DNA of 64,000 nt from positions 806,001 through 870,000 of the forward strand of contig NZ_CP053440.1 of NCBI RefSeq assembly GCF_000769405.2. The letters run 5' to 3'. Source of the DNA: Rhizobium brockwellii (lineage in GTDB: Bacteria > Pseudomonadota > Alphaproteobacteria > Rhizobiales > Rhizobiaceae). Below, in pieces: positions 52,084-60,992 of this stretch. The position numbers were made by a program, and so were the translations under genes. How positions within the stretch are numbered: the stretch's first letter is position 1; every line of letters begins with the position of its first letter. A model generated the notes under the pieces. It was given only the letters and a program-made list of their open reading frames with translations. It did no database searches and was not told the origin of the DNA.

Positions 52084-54231
52084 ATGATGTTGCATTTCTG
52101 GAATAAATTCGGCATTCGCGCGCAGATCACCTCCGGCTTCGTGCCGCTGATCCTGTTGATGAGCCTGCTCACGGTCAGCGCGATCTCGGGCATGAACGGG
52201 CTCGCCTCCATCTTCGCGTCCTATCGCGCCACGGCTGGTCAAAGTCTCGCCATCTCGGACTACAGCGACCAGTTGAACGAGATACAGATGTCGGCGGAAG
52301 CCTTCCGCTCCACGCCGACGCAGGATGTCGTCGATCGCTTCCGCGCCGGCGTGAAAGCGTTCGACGCCGACGACCCGCGTTTTGCCGGCGACAAGGATCT
52401 GCAGTCCGGCCTTGCGGCGATCCGCCAGGACATTGCCGCCTACGGCAAGGCTTTCGAGCAGATCGTCTCCCTTCAGGCCAGGCGTGACGCCTTGATTTCC
52501 AAGGTCACCGAATTCGGGCCCTGGACCAGCATTGCGCTCAACGATGTCGTCCGCAGCGCCTGGCGCCAGAATGATGTGGCCCTGCTGCAGATGACAGCGG
52601 CGACGCTGGAGGCTTTGAACCGCAGCCTCTATTTCTCCGAGCGCTTCGTGCATTCCAACGATTTTGCGGCCTATGACACCGCGCAGGCGGCACTGGCCGA
52701 AGCGGTCACGCTCAACGAAGCCGCCGCCAAGGCCGCGAAGAACGAGTTGCAGAAGAAGCGCCTGATGGGCGCCGGCCAGCTCATGCAGAACTACACCGCC
52801 CGTCTCGGCGACATGAAGGACGTTTTGCAGGCCTCAGGCAATATCCGCCAGACGCAGCTCAGCGTGCTCGCACCGAAAATATCAGGCGGCTTCAAGGACC
52901 TGCAGGCCACCGTCACGGGCGCGCAGAAGACCCTTGATGGTTCGGTAGACGCAACGGTTGCCTCTGCGACCAGCACGACGCTTGTCATCAGCGGGCTGCT
53001 GATTGTCATCGGCCTCGTGCTTTCCTACTTCGTCGGCCGGCTGATTTCCTCGGCAGTGCGTAACATGGCGCAGTCGATGGAGCAGCTTGCCCGCGGCGAG
53101 GAAAGAATCGTGATCACGGGCGTCGAGCACCGCCACGAACTGGGGGCCATGGCGCGTTCGCTGAAGGTTTTCCAGGAAACGGGGCGCGCCAAGCTGATTG
53201 CGGAAGCCAATGCCGAACGCGCCCGCCTGGCGGCCGAAGAAGAGCGGCTGCGCCAGGAGGCCGAGCGGCTCAGCGACGGGCAGGTGATGGAGCATGCCTT
53301 CCGCCAGATCTCTGTCGGGCTGGACGCACTCTCGAAGGGCGACCTCACTGTCCGCGTCGGCGAAGTCGACCATCGCTATGTCAGGATCCGGGATCATTTC
53401 AACAATTCGGTTGCGAGCCTCGAAGAGGCTGTTGACGCCGTCATTCGCGCGGTCGGCACCATCCGCTCCGGCCTTGCGGAAATCTCCACCGCCTCCAACG
53501 ATCTCGCCCGCCGCACCGAGCAGCAGGCAGCCTCGCTGGAGGAGACCGTCGCGGCGCTGGGTGAGGTGACCCGCGGCGTCAATGGAACGGCGGAGGGCGC
53601 AAGCCGCGCCCAGGGTGTTGTGGCAACCGCCCGCACCAATGCCGAAAAGGGCGGCGAGATCGTTGCCCGCGCCATCGATGCGATGACGGAAATTCAAAAT
53701 TCATCGTCCAAGATCGGCAACATCATCAGCGTCATCGACGAGATTGCCTTCCAGACCAACCTGCTGGCGCTGAATGCCGGCGTGGAAGCGGCGCGCGCCG
53801 GCGAGGCAGGCAAGGGCTTTGCCGTCGTCGCCCAGGAAGTCCGCGAACTCGCCCAGCGCTCCGCCAACGCGGCAAGGGAGATCAAGCAGCTGATCTCAAC
53901 CTCCTCGGCGCAGGTCAAGACCGGCGTCCAGTTGGTGGGTGAATCCGGCCTCTCGCTCGAACAGATCGTCGAGCAGGTCACCGCCATGAATGCGACCGTG
54001 GCCGAGATCGCCGTTGCCGCCCGCGAGCAGGCGACGAGCCTGCGCGAGGTCTCGGCTGCCGGCGACCAGATGGACAGGGTGACGCAGCAGAACGCCGCGA
54101 TGGTCGAAGAGACCACGGCGGCCGCCCAGAGCCTGACACATGAAACCGAAAGCCTCGCCGAGCTGCTGCGGCGGTTCAGGACGGGCAGCGGCCGGGCGTC
54201 GGAGCATCGCCACTACGCAATGGCATCCTGA
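52084..54231 (+). CDS. Methyl-accepting chemotaxis protein
   Basis: A 715-residue chemoreceptor. Membrane helices are at about 14-36 ([20 protein letters not shown]) and 300-320 ([20 protein letters not shown]), flanking a long periplasmic helical-bundle domain of about 260 residues. HAMP follows (about 320-375), then the signalling hairpin with [20 protein letters not shown] and [20 protein letters not shown]. The C-terminus has no CheR-binding pentapeptide. The ATG at 52084 follows GAGG. It is co-transcribed with the sugar-binding protein, which is probably its ligand adaptor. Confidence 0.95.
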   Translation: MMLHFWNKFGIRAQITSGFVPLILLMSLLTVSAISGMNGLASIFASYRATAGQSLAISDYSDQLNEIQMSAEAFRSTPTQDVVDRFRAGVKAFDADDPRFAGDKDLQSGLAAIRQDIAAYGKAFEQIVSLQARRDALISKVTEFGPWTSIALNDVVRSAWRQNDVALLQMTAATLEALNRSLYFSERFVHSNDFAAYDTAQAALAEAVTLNEAAAKAAKNELQKKRLMGAGQLMQNYTARLGDMKDVLQASGNIRQTQLSVLAPKISGGFKDLQATVTGAQKTLDGSVDATVASATSTTLVISGLLIVIGLVLSYFVGRLISSAVRNMAQSMEQLARGEERIVITGVEHRHELGAMARSLKVFQETGRAKLIAEANAERARLAAEEERLRQEAERLSDGQVMEHAFRQISVGLDALSKGDLTVRVGEVDHRYVRIRDHFNNSVASLEEAVDAVIRAVGTIRSGLAEISTASNDLARRTEQQAASLEETVAALGEVTRGVNGTAEGASRAQGVVATARTNAEKGGEIVARAIDAMTEIQNSSSKIGNIISVIDEIAFQTNLLALNAGVEAARAGEAGKGFAVVAQEVRELAQRSANAAREIKQLISTSSAQVKTGVQLVGESGLSLEQIVEQVTAMNATVAEIAVAAREQATSLREVSAAGDQMDRVTQQNAAMVEETTAAAQSLTHETESLAELLRRFRTGSGRASEHRHYAMAS

Positions 54232-54258
54232 CGTTCTGCCGATACAGGCAAGCAAACG

Positions 54259-54281
54259 CCGCCGCCTCGAAAGGGCGGCGG
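54259..54281. terminator. Bidirectional terminator between chemoreceptor and DUF3422 genes
   Basis: Arms CCGCCGCC and GGCGGCGG with a seven-base loop between convergent genes. T-runs are short on both sides. Confidence 0.6.
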
Positions 54282-54303
54282 TGAGCGAATGTCTGGCGTC
54301 GCT

Positions 54304-55566
54304 TCAGTGGCTTCCGGATGCTGGACCGGCGGAGTGGCCGGCAATGCTCTTGCGAACGTGACGAACTGCTGTCCAGACGGCAAAGAGCACGAGCGGGATG
54401 GCGCCGAGAACGGCGAGCTTCGCCACGTGGGGATCGACACCCAGTTCGGAAATACTTTCGAGGCAGATCTTCGCCAGGCCGACGGTGTAATAGGTGATGG
54501 CGATGACGGAGAAGCCTTCGACCGCCTGCTGGATATGCACCTGGATGCGCGCCCGTTCTTCCATCGACGTCAGCAGCGACGCGTTCTGATCTTCGAGCTG
54601 AACCTGCACGGTGGTTCTAAGGAGATCTCCGGCGAGACTCACGCGTTCGGCCAGTTCATCGAGGCGGCGTTCGGCGGCTTCGACCGAGCGGACGGCTGGT
54701 TGAAACCGCCGATCGATAAAGGTGCCGAGCCTCTGGCGCTGTTCGACGCGTTCCTCGCGAAGCTCCGACACTCTGCTCGCGACAATTTCGGCATAGGCTT
54801 TCGTCGCGCCGAAGCGGTGGCGGGCGAGCGCCGAGAAGTTGAGAACGTCCGATGAGAGCCTTGTCACCTCGGAAAGCAGTGCCTTGTCGACCTTGATCGC
54901 ACTCTGCATATGCGCGATCAGCAGGTCGAGGCGCCGATCGAAGACGGAGAGCTTCGAGACCGTCTCGCGCGCCATCGGCAACGCCAGCAGCGCCATCATC
55001 CGGTATGTCTCGATCTCCAGGAAACGCCTGACCATGCGGCCGGTGCGATAGGCATTGAGGTTGCGGTTGAAGAACAGAAATTCGACGAAACCGCTGTCGG
55101 TCAGCCGGAAGTTCGAATGCACTTCCGCATCGCCGCCGCCGACCTGAGAGGCGACATAGTCGAGCCTCGGTTTTTCCGGACGCTGCCCGTCCTTCTCGTC
55201 CCGCACCAGCACCCGAACGGCCGCGATGATCTCCCCGTCGATCTGGCGGCAGCAGGCCTGAAAGGCTTCCGGCGGATTGCTGCCGGGTTCGGCCGACGCG
55301 GGAACGACGAAGGTCAGGGTGAGGAACTCGGTATGCGCCTCCCACTTCAGCCGGCCGTCGCCGATGCGGCCGATGCCGTGGTTGCCCTCGCGGGTCGTGG
55401 AGACATCCTCCAGTCCCGGCAGGGAATTCGGTATCTGAGGAGGGGCATTTTCTCCGACGATAGCGACGTGCCACACATCCGTGTCGCCATCGAAGTAAAG
55501 CGACGGCCGCGCGTGGAGCTCGTTGTGAAGTTCCCTTCGCAGCGGATGCTCAGAGCCCATCGGCAT
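54304..55566 (-). CDS. DUF3422 family membrane-anchored protein
   Basis: A 420-residue protein. The N-terminus HPLRRELHNELHARPSLYFD is the DUF3422 signature; the middle is helical and coiled-coil-like. Two membrane segments lie at the C-terminus (VIAITYYTVGLAKICLESIS and VAKLAVLGAIPLVLFAVWTA), so most of the protein is cytoplasmic and tail-anchored. Function is unknown. It appears monocistronic. The start at 55566 follows no strong site. Confidence 0.85.
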   Translation of the reverse strand: MPMGSEHPLRRELHNELHARPSLYFDGDTDVWHVAIVGENAPPQIPNSLPGLEDVSTTREGNHGIGRIGDGRLKWEAHTEFLTLTFVVPASAEPGSNPPEAFQACCRQIDGEIIAAVRVLVRDEKDGQRPEKPRLDYVASQVGGGDAEVHSNFRLTDSGFVEFLFFNRNLNAYRTGRMVRRFLEIETYRMMALLALPMARETVSKLSVFDRRLDLLIAHMQSAIKVDKALLSEVTRLSSDVLNFSALARHRFGATKAYAEIVASRVSELREERVEQRQRLGTFIDRRFQPAVRSVEAAERRLDELAERVSLAGDLLRTTVQVQLEDQNASLLTSMEERARIQVHIQQAVEGFSVIAITYYTVGLAKICLESISELGVDPHVAKLAVLGAIPLVLFAVWTAVRHVRKSIAGHSAGPASGSH

Positions 55567-55884
55567 GGAAATGCACCTCTATACGGTAGACAGTCGCTGG
55601 GTCGCCTGATGTAACCGGGTTGCCGGCATATGTGAGTTGACCATGGCGCCTGCGAGCCGGCGAAGGCCGACAACGCCTATAGCCTCTCGCGAACCGCATG
55701 TCACCATGCCTTCGCCATCGGGTGCGAAGGCCGGCATTCGCCCGACCGTACACCACGGCAGCGGCTCCATGCCATCGACAATTCGAAACTGGTCGAAGTG
55801 TCCATGGGAAAAGGAAAAGCCACGGCCCTGTTGCGAGGCCGTGGCTGCGGCATGCGCGCATTGTGCTGGACAACGCGTGACCGG
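55567..55884. other. 318-base gap without a gene
   Basis: This gap holds the promoter region of the DUF3422 gene and, at its right end, the terminator of the locus 2 binding-protein gene. Short frames here have unnatural composition and no ribosome sites. Confidence 0.6.
55818..55846 (-). terminator. Rho-independent terminator of the locus 2 binding-protein gene
   Basis: Arms AGCCACGGCC and GGCCGTGGCT with a nine-base loop, followed in the minus direction by TTTTCCTTTTCCC. It ends the binding-protein transcript, which is therefore monocistronic. Confidence 0.8.
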
Positions 55885-57168
55885 TTACTTGGCGGCGAGC
55901 GCCTCGTTGACCTTGTCGACGTCGGCACTCATTGCCTTGAAGGTCTCGTCGAGGGAGAGTTCGCCGACGATCAGCTGGCTCATCCTCTGGACGATGAGCT
56001 GATAGATGGCGGAGGATCCCTTGAGACGTTCCAGGTCCCGGGCTGCCTGCGGCACGCTATTGCGGCTTCCGAGGAAGACGGCCATGGCCTCCTTGGCATT
56101 CTTGCTCTCGAGCTTGTATTGCGGGTCCTTGATGTCGGCGCCCGTCAGGATGACGTAGTTTTCAGCGATTTCACGCTGGACCTTTTCAGAGCCGAGGAAT
56201 TCGATGAACGCGGCCACGGCCTCCGGAGACTTGGTGCGCTTGAAGCCAACGATCGCGGTGCCACCCGGCATCGCATAGCAGCCGGCATCGCCGCACGGCG
56301 CGCTGATCGCCGTCCAGTCGAAGGCGTCGCCGATCTTCTTCTGGAACGGATTGACCATCCAGTTGCCGGCGAGATAGGTCACGACGTTGCCGTTGACGAA
56401 CTCGTCACCCATGTTCTTGTACTGGGTTCCGCCGGCAGCACCCCACATTTCCTTCGGGAAGGCGCCGTCCTTCGTCCAGCCGTAGAGATCCGTGACATAG
56501 CGCTTGGCGGCATCGTCGGGGAAGAAGAACTTGCCGTCCTTGACGTAGTTCGAGCCGTAGGAGAATGCCGCGCCGGAGAAGCGATGGCCCGAGCGATCCA
56601 TCGTGAAGGGGATCTGAGCGCCGGTCGCCTTGGCGACGCGCGCCGAGGCTTCGACAATGTCCTTCAGCGTAGCGGTGGGCTTCGGAAGCGGTTCGCCGGC
56701 CTGTTCGAACAGCGTCTTGTTGACGAAGGGCAGGTTGAAGGTCTGCGACGCGATATAGCCGTTGATCGACTGCGGATCGTTGACGCCGGGGAAACGAAGC
56801 GTGTTCAGGCTGTCGCCGTGCAACTTGGCGAAGCCATCCGGGTCCTTCATGTAGGGACGCATGTCGAGGTAGTAGGGGGCAAGCTGCCAGTCGGTGATCT
56901 TGGCGATGTCAGGGCCTTCGCCGACCGCAAGCTGCACCGGCAGCTGCTTGGCGACCGCATCATAGCCCGAAGAGACGAAATTGACTTTGACGTCGGGATG
57001 CGCCGCCTCGAATTCCTTGCTGAGCGCTTCCATCCGCTCGACGTAAGCCTGGTCGTCGTCGGTGAACAGAAAGGTGATTGTCCTGGTTTCCGCCATGGCC
57101 GCGCCGGCCCAGGCGAAAGAAACGGTAGCCAGCGCCAGTGCGAGGGCTCCTGAGAGATAGGTTTTCAT
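55885..57168 (-). CDS. ABC transporter sugar-binding protein of locus 2
   Basis: A 427-residue family 1 solute-binding protein. The signal peptide KTYLSGALALALATVSFAWA is cleaved near AMA-ETR. The mature part has ITFLFTDDDQAYVERMEALS and FEAAHPDVKVNFVSSGYD. It probably captures oligogalacturonate- or rhamnogalacturonate-type sugars for the ATPase and permease encoded at 62.3-64 kb on the other strand. ATG 57168 has GGGAGG six bases upstream; the ATG at 57174 is too close to it. Its promoter region is shared with the plus-strand operon and holds two palindromes. Confidence 0.92.
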   Translation of the reverse strand: MKTYLSGALALALATVSFAWAGAAMAETRTITFLFTDDDQAYVERMEALSKEFEAAHPDVKVNFVSSGYDAVAKQLPVQLAVGEGPDIAKITDWQLAPYYLDMRPYMKDPDGFAKLHGDSLNTLRFPGVNDPQSINGYIASQTFNLPFVNKTLFEQAGEPLPKPTATLKDIVEASARVAKATGAQIPFTMDRSGHRFSGAAFSYGSNYVKDGKFFFPDDAAKRYVTDLYGWTKDGAFPKEMWGAAGGTQYKNMGDEFVNGNVVTYLAGNWMVNPFQKKIGDAFDWTAISAPCGDAGCYAMPGGTAIVGFKRTKSPEAVAAFIEFLGSEKVQREIAENYVILTGADIKDPQYKLESKNAKEAMAVFLGSRNSVPQAARDLERLKGSSAIYQLIVQRMSQLIVGELSLDETFKAMSADVDKVNEALAAK

Positions 57169-57180
57169 TTTCATCCTCCC

Positions 57181-57196
57181 ATGAAAACATTTTCAT
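57181..57196. promoter_or_regulatory. LacI/GntR-type palindromic operator 1 of locus 2
   Basis: ATGAAAACATTTTCAT, a dyad with one central mismatch, directly upstream of the binding-protein gene. It matches operator 2 at 15 of 16 positions and resembles LacI-family sites of the TGAAAN6TTTCA kind. Confidence 0.65.
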
Positions 57197-57320
57197 CAAT
57201 CGCGGCGTCAGCCATCGATAAATGAATTTCATATACTTGACATTCGTTCCGTCAAGCTATTTTCTGCGGCAATAGCGATGTTTTTGGGCAATTTGCAAAA
57301 GTAGCGCGCACAAAGACCTA

Positions 57321-57336
57321 ATGAAAATATTTTCAT
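57321..57336. promoter_or_regulatory. LacI/GntR-type palindromic operator 2 of locus 2
   Basis: ATGAAAATATTTTCAT, a perfect 16-base palindrome 22 bases before the start of the plus-strand operon. Centre-to-centre distance from operator 1 is 140 bases, so a loop could silence both divergent promoters. Confidence 0.68.
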
Positions 57337-57358
57337 AGGATTGCGGAGGAGGCGGTCT

Positions 57359-59881
57359 GTGAAAACGGAATTCATAAAGCAGCGGGACGATACGGCGCCA
57401 GCCTACAGCGTGGCCGGGGGCCAGACGATCACGGCATGGGCCGTTTCCGGCCTCATCGCCAGCTATTTTCCCGGTGAACCCGCGCCGGCCGAAGACCGCG
57501 TGAACTATCGTTTCATCAACGGTTTCGTCGATGTCGGCGACCTGCCCTGCCGCAAGGCCTTCTGGTCAACCATGGTCGGGCGGCCGCTACTGCCCGACAC
57601 GGCCTGGCCGACCGAAAGCCTCAATCTTCCCGGCTCGAACCGTCGCGTCGAGTTCACCGGCTTCTGGCACGTGCCGACGCACCTCAGGCGATGGCTGAAG
57701 GGCACGTTCAGGACGGAGACCGCGCGAACGCTCAATCTCAGGCTGAAGACCTGCGGCGGCGTTCGCATATGGGTCAATGGACAGGAGCAAGTGCGCTTCG
57801 AACCCTTCAAGCGCAACGTCGAGAGCGCAACCGACATCAGCCTGCCGCTTAAAGCCGGCGACAACCAGATTCTCGTCCATACCGAAGACCTCGCCGAGCG
57901 CGACACGACGTGGTTCTTTGAACTTGAGATGCTGGACGGCGAGCCGCTCTGCGTACTGCTCCCCGTATCGCTGGACCAGGATGAGGTCCGCGAGTTGGAA
58001 GCCCTTGCCCGCGGCGTGCGCCCGGCCCGCGACGTCTTCGTCAATCAGCCGCTGGAGATCATCTTCGGAACGGCGCCCGAACGCGACCTGCCGTTGGAAC
58101 TCAAGGTCGTCGGCCATGGTCATGAGCGGCCCGTTCTCGCGCATTCCCGATTGACGCTGCGCGCCCATCAGAACAGCCTCACGGCCGACGATGTCTGCGG
58201 CATTGCGGACGGTTATCACGGCGTCCACATGACGATCGGCAGCGGCACGGGTTCGGTTACCCGCGTCATCGATGCCGCCTTCATGAGCAGCATTTCGCCG
58301 TTGCCATCAGAGGTGTCGCTTGCCGCCCGCAAGCGGCAGGCGCTGCAATACAGCGCCCGCTTCGGCGCCAACCGCGTCGGGCGCCTCATCGCGATGATGG
58401 AAACCGGTCACCACGACCAGGAAAGCTTCGAACGCATTATCGAGGCGACGCTCGCCTCCATCGATGCGCGGGAGGATTGCTCGGATTTCATCATGGTGCC
58501 GCTCTTGTGGCTGCTCGGCGCCTATGCCGACCGGATGCCCGATGCCGTGGTCGATCGCATTCGGCATTCCGTCTGCTCCTATCGTTACTGGGTGGACGAG
58601 CCGGGCAACGACGCGATGTGGTTCTGGAGCGAGAACCATGTGCTCTGCTTTCATACGAGCCAGCTGCTGGCCGGACTTCTTTTGCCCGACGAGGTGTTTT
58701 CAGCCTCGGGCAGGACAGGCCGGCAGCAGGCAGAACTTGGCCGCGAGCGGCTTGGGCGCTGGTTCGACAGCGTCGAAGCCCATGGGTTGGCGGAGTGGAA
58801 CTCGGCGGCCTATTACCCGATCGACTTCATCGGTCTGCTGGCGCTGGAGCGCTGGGCCGAGACGGCGATATCGGAGCGCGCCCGCGCCCAGATCGATCTC
58901 ATCTTCCGCATGATCGCCCTTCATACGCTCGCAGGCGTTCCGGCCGGATCGCAGGGCCGCGCTTACGACAAGGAGTTGCGCGCCGGCCCGCTGACCGAGC
59001 TCGCGCCCTTCGCCCAGGTCGCCTTCGGAACCGGCTGGCTGAACAATGGTGTGGCGGCATTGACCATGTTCTGCGCCGGCGGCTACGAGCCGCCCGCCGA
59101 TCTGGCCGAGCTTGCGGCGCTGTCGCGGGCAAGGAGCGTCGAGGCGCGTTACAGTCAGGGCCTCGAGAGCGGAAAACTCGTGCTGTTCAAAAACGAGGCG
59201 GCGCAGCTTTCGACGGTCGTCGATCACAAGACCGGCCAGAAGGGGCATCAGCAGCATGTCCTCGACATCCGGCTGGCAGGCCACCCCCTGGCGAGACTGT
59301 GGGTCAACCATCCCGGCGAGGATGATCCCTGGGGCAACCAAAGACCGTCCTATTGGGCCGGCAACGGCATCCTGCCGCGCGTTGCCCAGCATCGCGACGT
59401 CGCCCTGCTGATCGAGGACACAAGCGACGCACGGCACGCGTGGACGCACGCCTATATCGGCCGCGACGGTCTGGACGATCTCATCATCGAAGACAAGTGG
59501 CTCATCGCGCGATCAGGCAGGGGATTTTCCGCCATCTGGGCATCGAATGGCCTGGAGCTGATCACCGACGGCCCGACCGCCGGTCGCGAGGCGCGCTCCT
59601 ACGGACCGCTTTGCGGCTGGGCTGGTATCGTCGGATGCGGCAATGGCGACGCCTTCAAGGCGTTCATCGAGCGCCTATGCCAGACGACGGTTTCCTTCGA
59701 TCCCGGGCTTCGACGTCTCTCCCTGACACCGCCGGGCGGCCCGGCGATCGACCTCTCCTATGCCGACGGTCTTTCGATTGGCGGCGAGGCGAGGCCCTTC
59801 ACCCACGATCAGCCGCACCCGATCCTCACCCACGACAGTGCAGCCTCCGGCGCCGGCACTGACGGGCCGTTCTACTCCTGA
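57359..59881 (+). CDS. Large protein of unknown function, predicted toroid glycan enzyme
   Basis: An 840-residue protein, family not recognised. The part up to about residue 200 ends in a beta-sandwich like a carbohydrate-binding or galactose-binding domain (GGVRIWVNGQEQVRFEPFKR, then AGDNQILVHTEDLAERDTTW). The middle (about 300-560) is helical and looks like an (alpha/alpha) toroid, with DAMWFWSENHVLCFHTSQLL and AEWNSAAYYPIDFIGLLALE. The C-terminus is beta-rich, as in polysaccharide lyases of the PL8/heparinase kind. There is no signal peptide. GTG at 57359 follows GGAGGAGG; no ATG fits. It is the first gene of the plus-strand operon of locus 2, 16 bases before GH105. Confidence 0.8.
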   Translation: MKTEFIKQRDDTAPAYSVAGGQTITAWAVSGLIASYFPGEPAPAEDRVNYRFINGFVDVGDLPCRKAFWSTMVGRPLLPDTAWPTESLNLPGSNRRVEFTGFWHVPTHLRRWLKGTFRTETARTLNLRLKTCGGVRIWVNGQEQVRFEPFKRNVESATDISLPLKAGDNQILVHTEDLAERDTTWFFELEMLDGEPLCVLLPVSLDQDEVRELEALARGVRPARDVFVNQPLEIIFGTAPERDLPLELKVVGHGHERPVLAHSRLTLRAHQNSLTADDVCGIADGYHGVHMTIGSGTGSVTRVIDAAFMSSISPLPSEVSLAARKRQALQYSARFGANRVGRLIAMMETGHHDQESFERIIEATLASIDAREDCSDFIMVPLLWLLGAYADRMPDAVVDRIRHSVCSYRYWVDEPGNDAMWFWSENHVLCFHTSQLLAGLLLPDEVFSASGRTGRQQAELGRERLGRWFDSVEAHGLAEWNSAAYYPIDFIGLLALERWAETAISERARAQIDLIFRMIALHTLAGVPAGSQGRAYDKELRAGPLTELAPFAQVAFGTGWLNNGVAALTMFCAGGYEPPADLAELAALSRARSVEARYSQGLESGKLVLFKNEAAQLSTVVDHKTGQKGHQQHVLDIRLAGHPLARLWVNHPGEDDPWGNQRPSYWAGNGILPRVAQHRDVALLIEDTSDARHAWTHAYIGRDGLDDLIIEDKWLIARSGRGFSAIWASNGLELITDGPTAGREARSYGPLCGWAGIVGCGNGDAFKAFIERLCQTTVSFDPGLRRLSLTPPGGPAIDLSYADGLSIGGEARPFTHDQPHPILTHDSAASGAGTDGPFYS

Positions 59882-59897
59882 AACATAGGTCTCCAGC

Positions 59898-60992
59898 ATG
59901 AACACAACATCTGTCGATAACGCCGCGCTCCTGACGACGATCGATCGCGTGGCAACGGCTTTCAGCCGGCTCAGGGGCATCAAGGAAGGTCTCGTGACGG
60001 GAAATTCCGCCTCCGGAATCCAGTTTGACGAATGGGACTGGGAAGTCGGCGTCGGTCTCTACGGCTTCCTACGGCGCGCCATTTCCACCAATGATCAGAA
60101 AGCGATTCAGGAGCTCGTCGCCTGGTATGCCGGCCAGATCGAACGCGGCCTGCCGCCACGCCAGATCAACAGCACGGCGCCGATGCTGCCGCTTGCGATC
60201 CTCGTTCAGCATGTCGACCGTCCCGATTTTCGTGCTCTCGTCGAGGACTGGGCCGAATGGCTCGTCAAGGAACTGCCCAAGACCGAAGACGGCGGCTTTC
60301 AGCACGTCGTCAAGGAGCGTCTCAACGACGGCGAATTGTGGGACGATACGCTTTTCATGGCCTGCCTGTTTCTCGCCCGGGCCGGCGTGCTCTGCGAGCG
60401 CAGCGAATGGATCGACGAGGCTGTCTATCAATTCGTGATCCACACCCGCTACCTTTCCGATCCGGTCAGTGGGCTCTGGTATCACGGCTGGACATTCAAC
60501 GGGCGGCACAATTTCGCCAATGCCTTCTGGGCGCGCGGCAATGCCTGGATCACGGTCGCCATCCCCGAGCTCTTCGACCTCGTTCCGACGCTCGGCGAGA
60601 AGGATCGGCGTTTCCTGTCGAACGTTCTCGTCAGCCAGGTGCGCTCCTTGAAAGCATACCAGCGGCCGGACGGCATGTTCACGACGCTTCTGGACGACCC
60701 GTCTTCGCCGCTGGAAACCTCGGCCACGGCAGGCATTGCCTATGGCATATTGCGGGCCATCGATGCCGGCATTCTCGACAAGGACGACAGGGCCTATGCC
60801 GAGCGCGCGCTTGCGGCGGTGCTGGCGCAGATCGATGAAGAAGGCGTCGTCCACGGCGTCTCGGACGGCACGCCGATGGGTCATGACCTCGATTTCTACA
60901 GGCGCATCCCCAACGTGCCGACGCCTTATGGCCAGGCGCTGACCATGCTGCTCCTGACCGAAGTCTTTCTCGAGAACGGCGAGCGCCAATGA
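59898..60992 (+). CDS. GH105 unsaturated rhamnogalacturonyl hydrolase (YteR/YesR-like)
   Basis: A 364-residue (alpha/alpha)6 enzyme. Family blocks are FDEWDWEVGVGLYGFLRR, the catalytic-Asp region LNDGELWDDTLFMACLFLAR (about residue 150) and WYHGWTFNGRHNFANAFWAR. It removes the unsaturated galacturonyl unit from lyase-made rhamnogalacturonan fragments. It has no signal peptide, so it is cytoplasmic. Its stop overlaps the GH28 start by 4 bases (ATGA). It is functionally parallel to the GH88 enzyme of locus 1. Confidence 0.9.
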   Translation: MNTTSVDNAALLTTIDRVATAFSRLRGIKEGLVTGNSASGIQFDEWDWEVGVGLYGFLRRAISTNDQKAIQELVAWYAGQIERGLPPRQINSTAPMLPLAILVQHVDRPDFRALVEDWAEWLVKELPKTEDGGFQHVVKERLNDGELWDDTLFMACLFLARAGVLCERSEWIDEAVYQFVIHTRYLSDPVSGLWYHGWTFNGRHNFANAFWARGNAWITVAIPELFDLVPTLGEKDRRFLSNVLVSQVRSLKAYQRPDGMFTTLLDDPSSPLETSATAGIAYGILRAIDAGILDKDDRAYAERALAAVLAQIDEEGVVHGVSDGTPMGHDLDFYRRIPNVPTPYGQALTMLLLTEVFLENGERQ

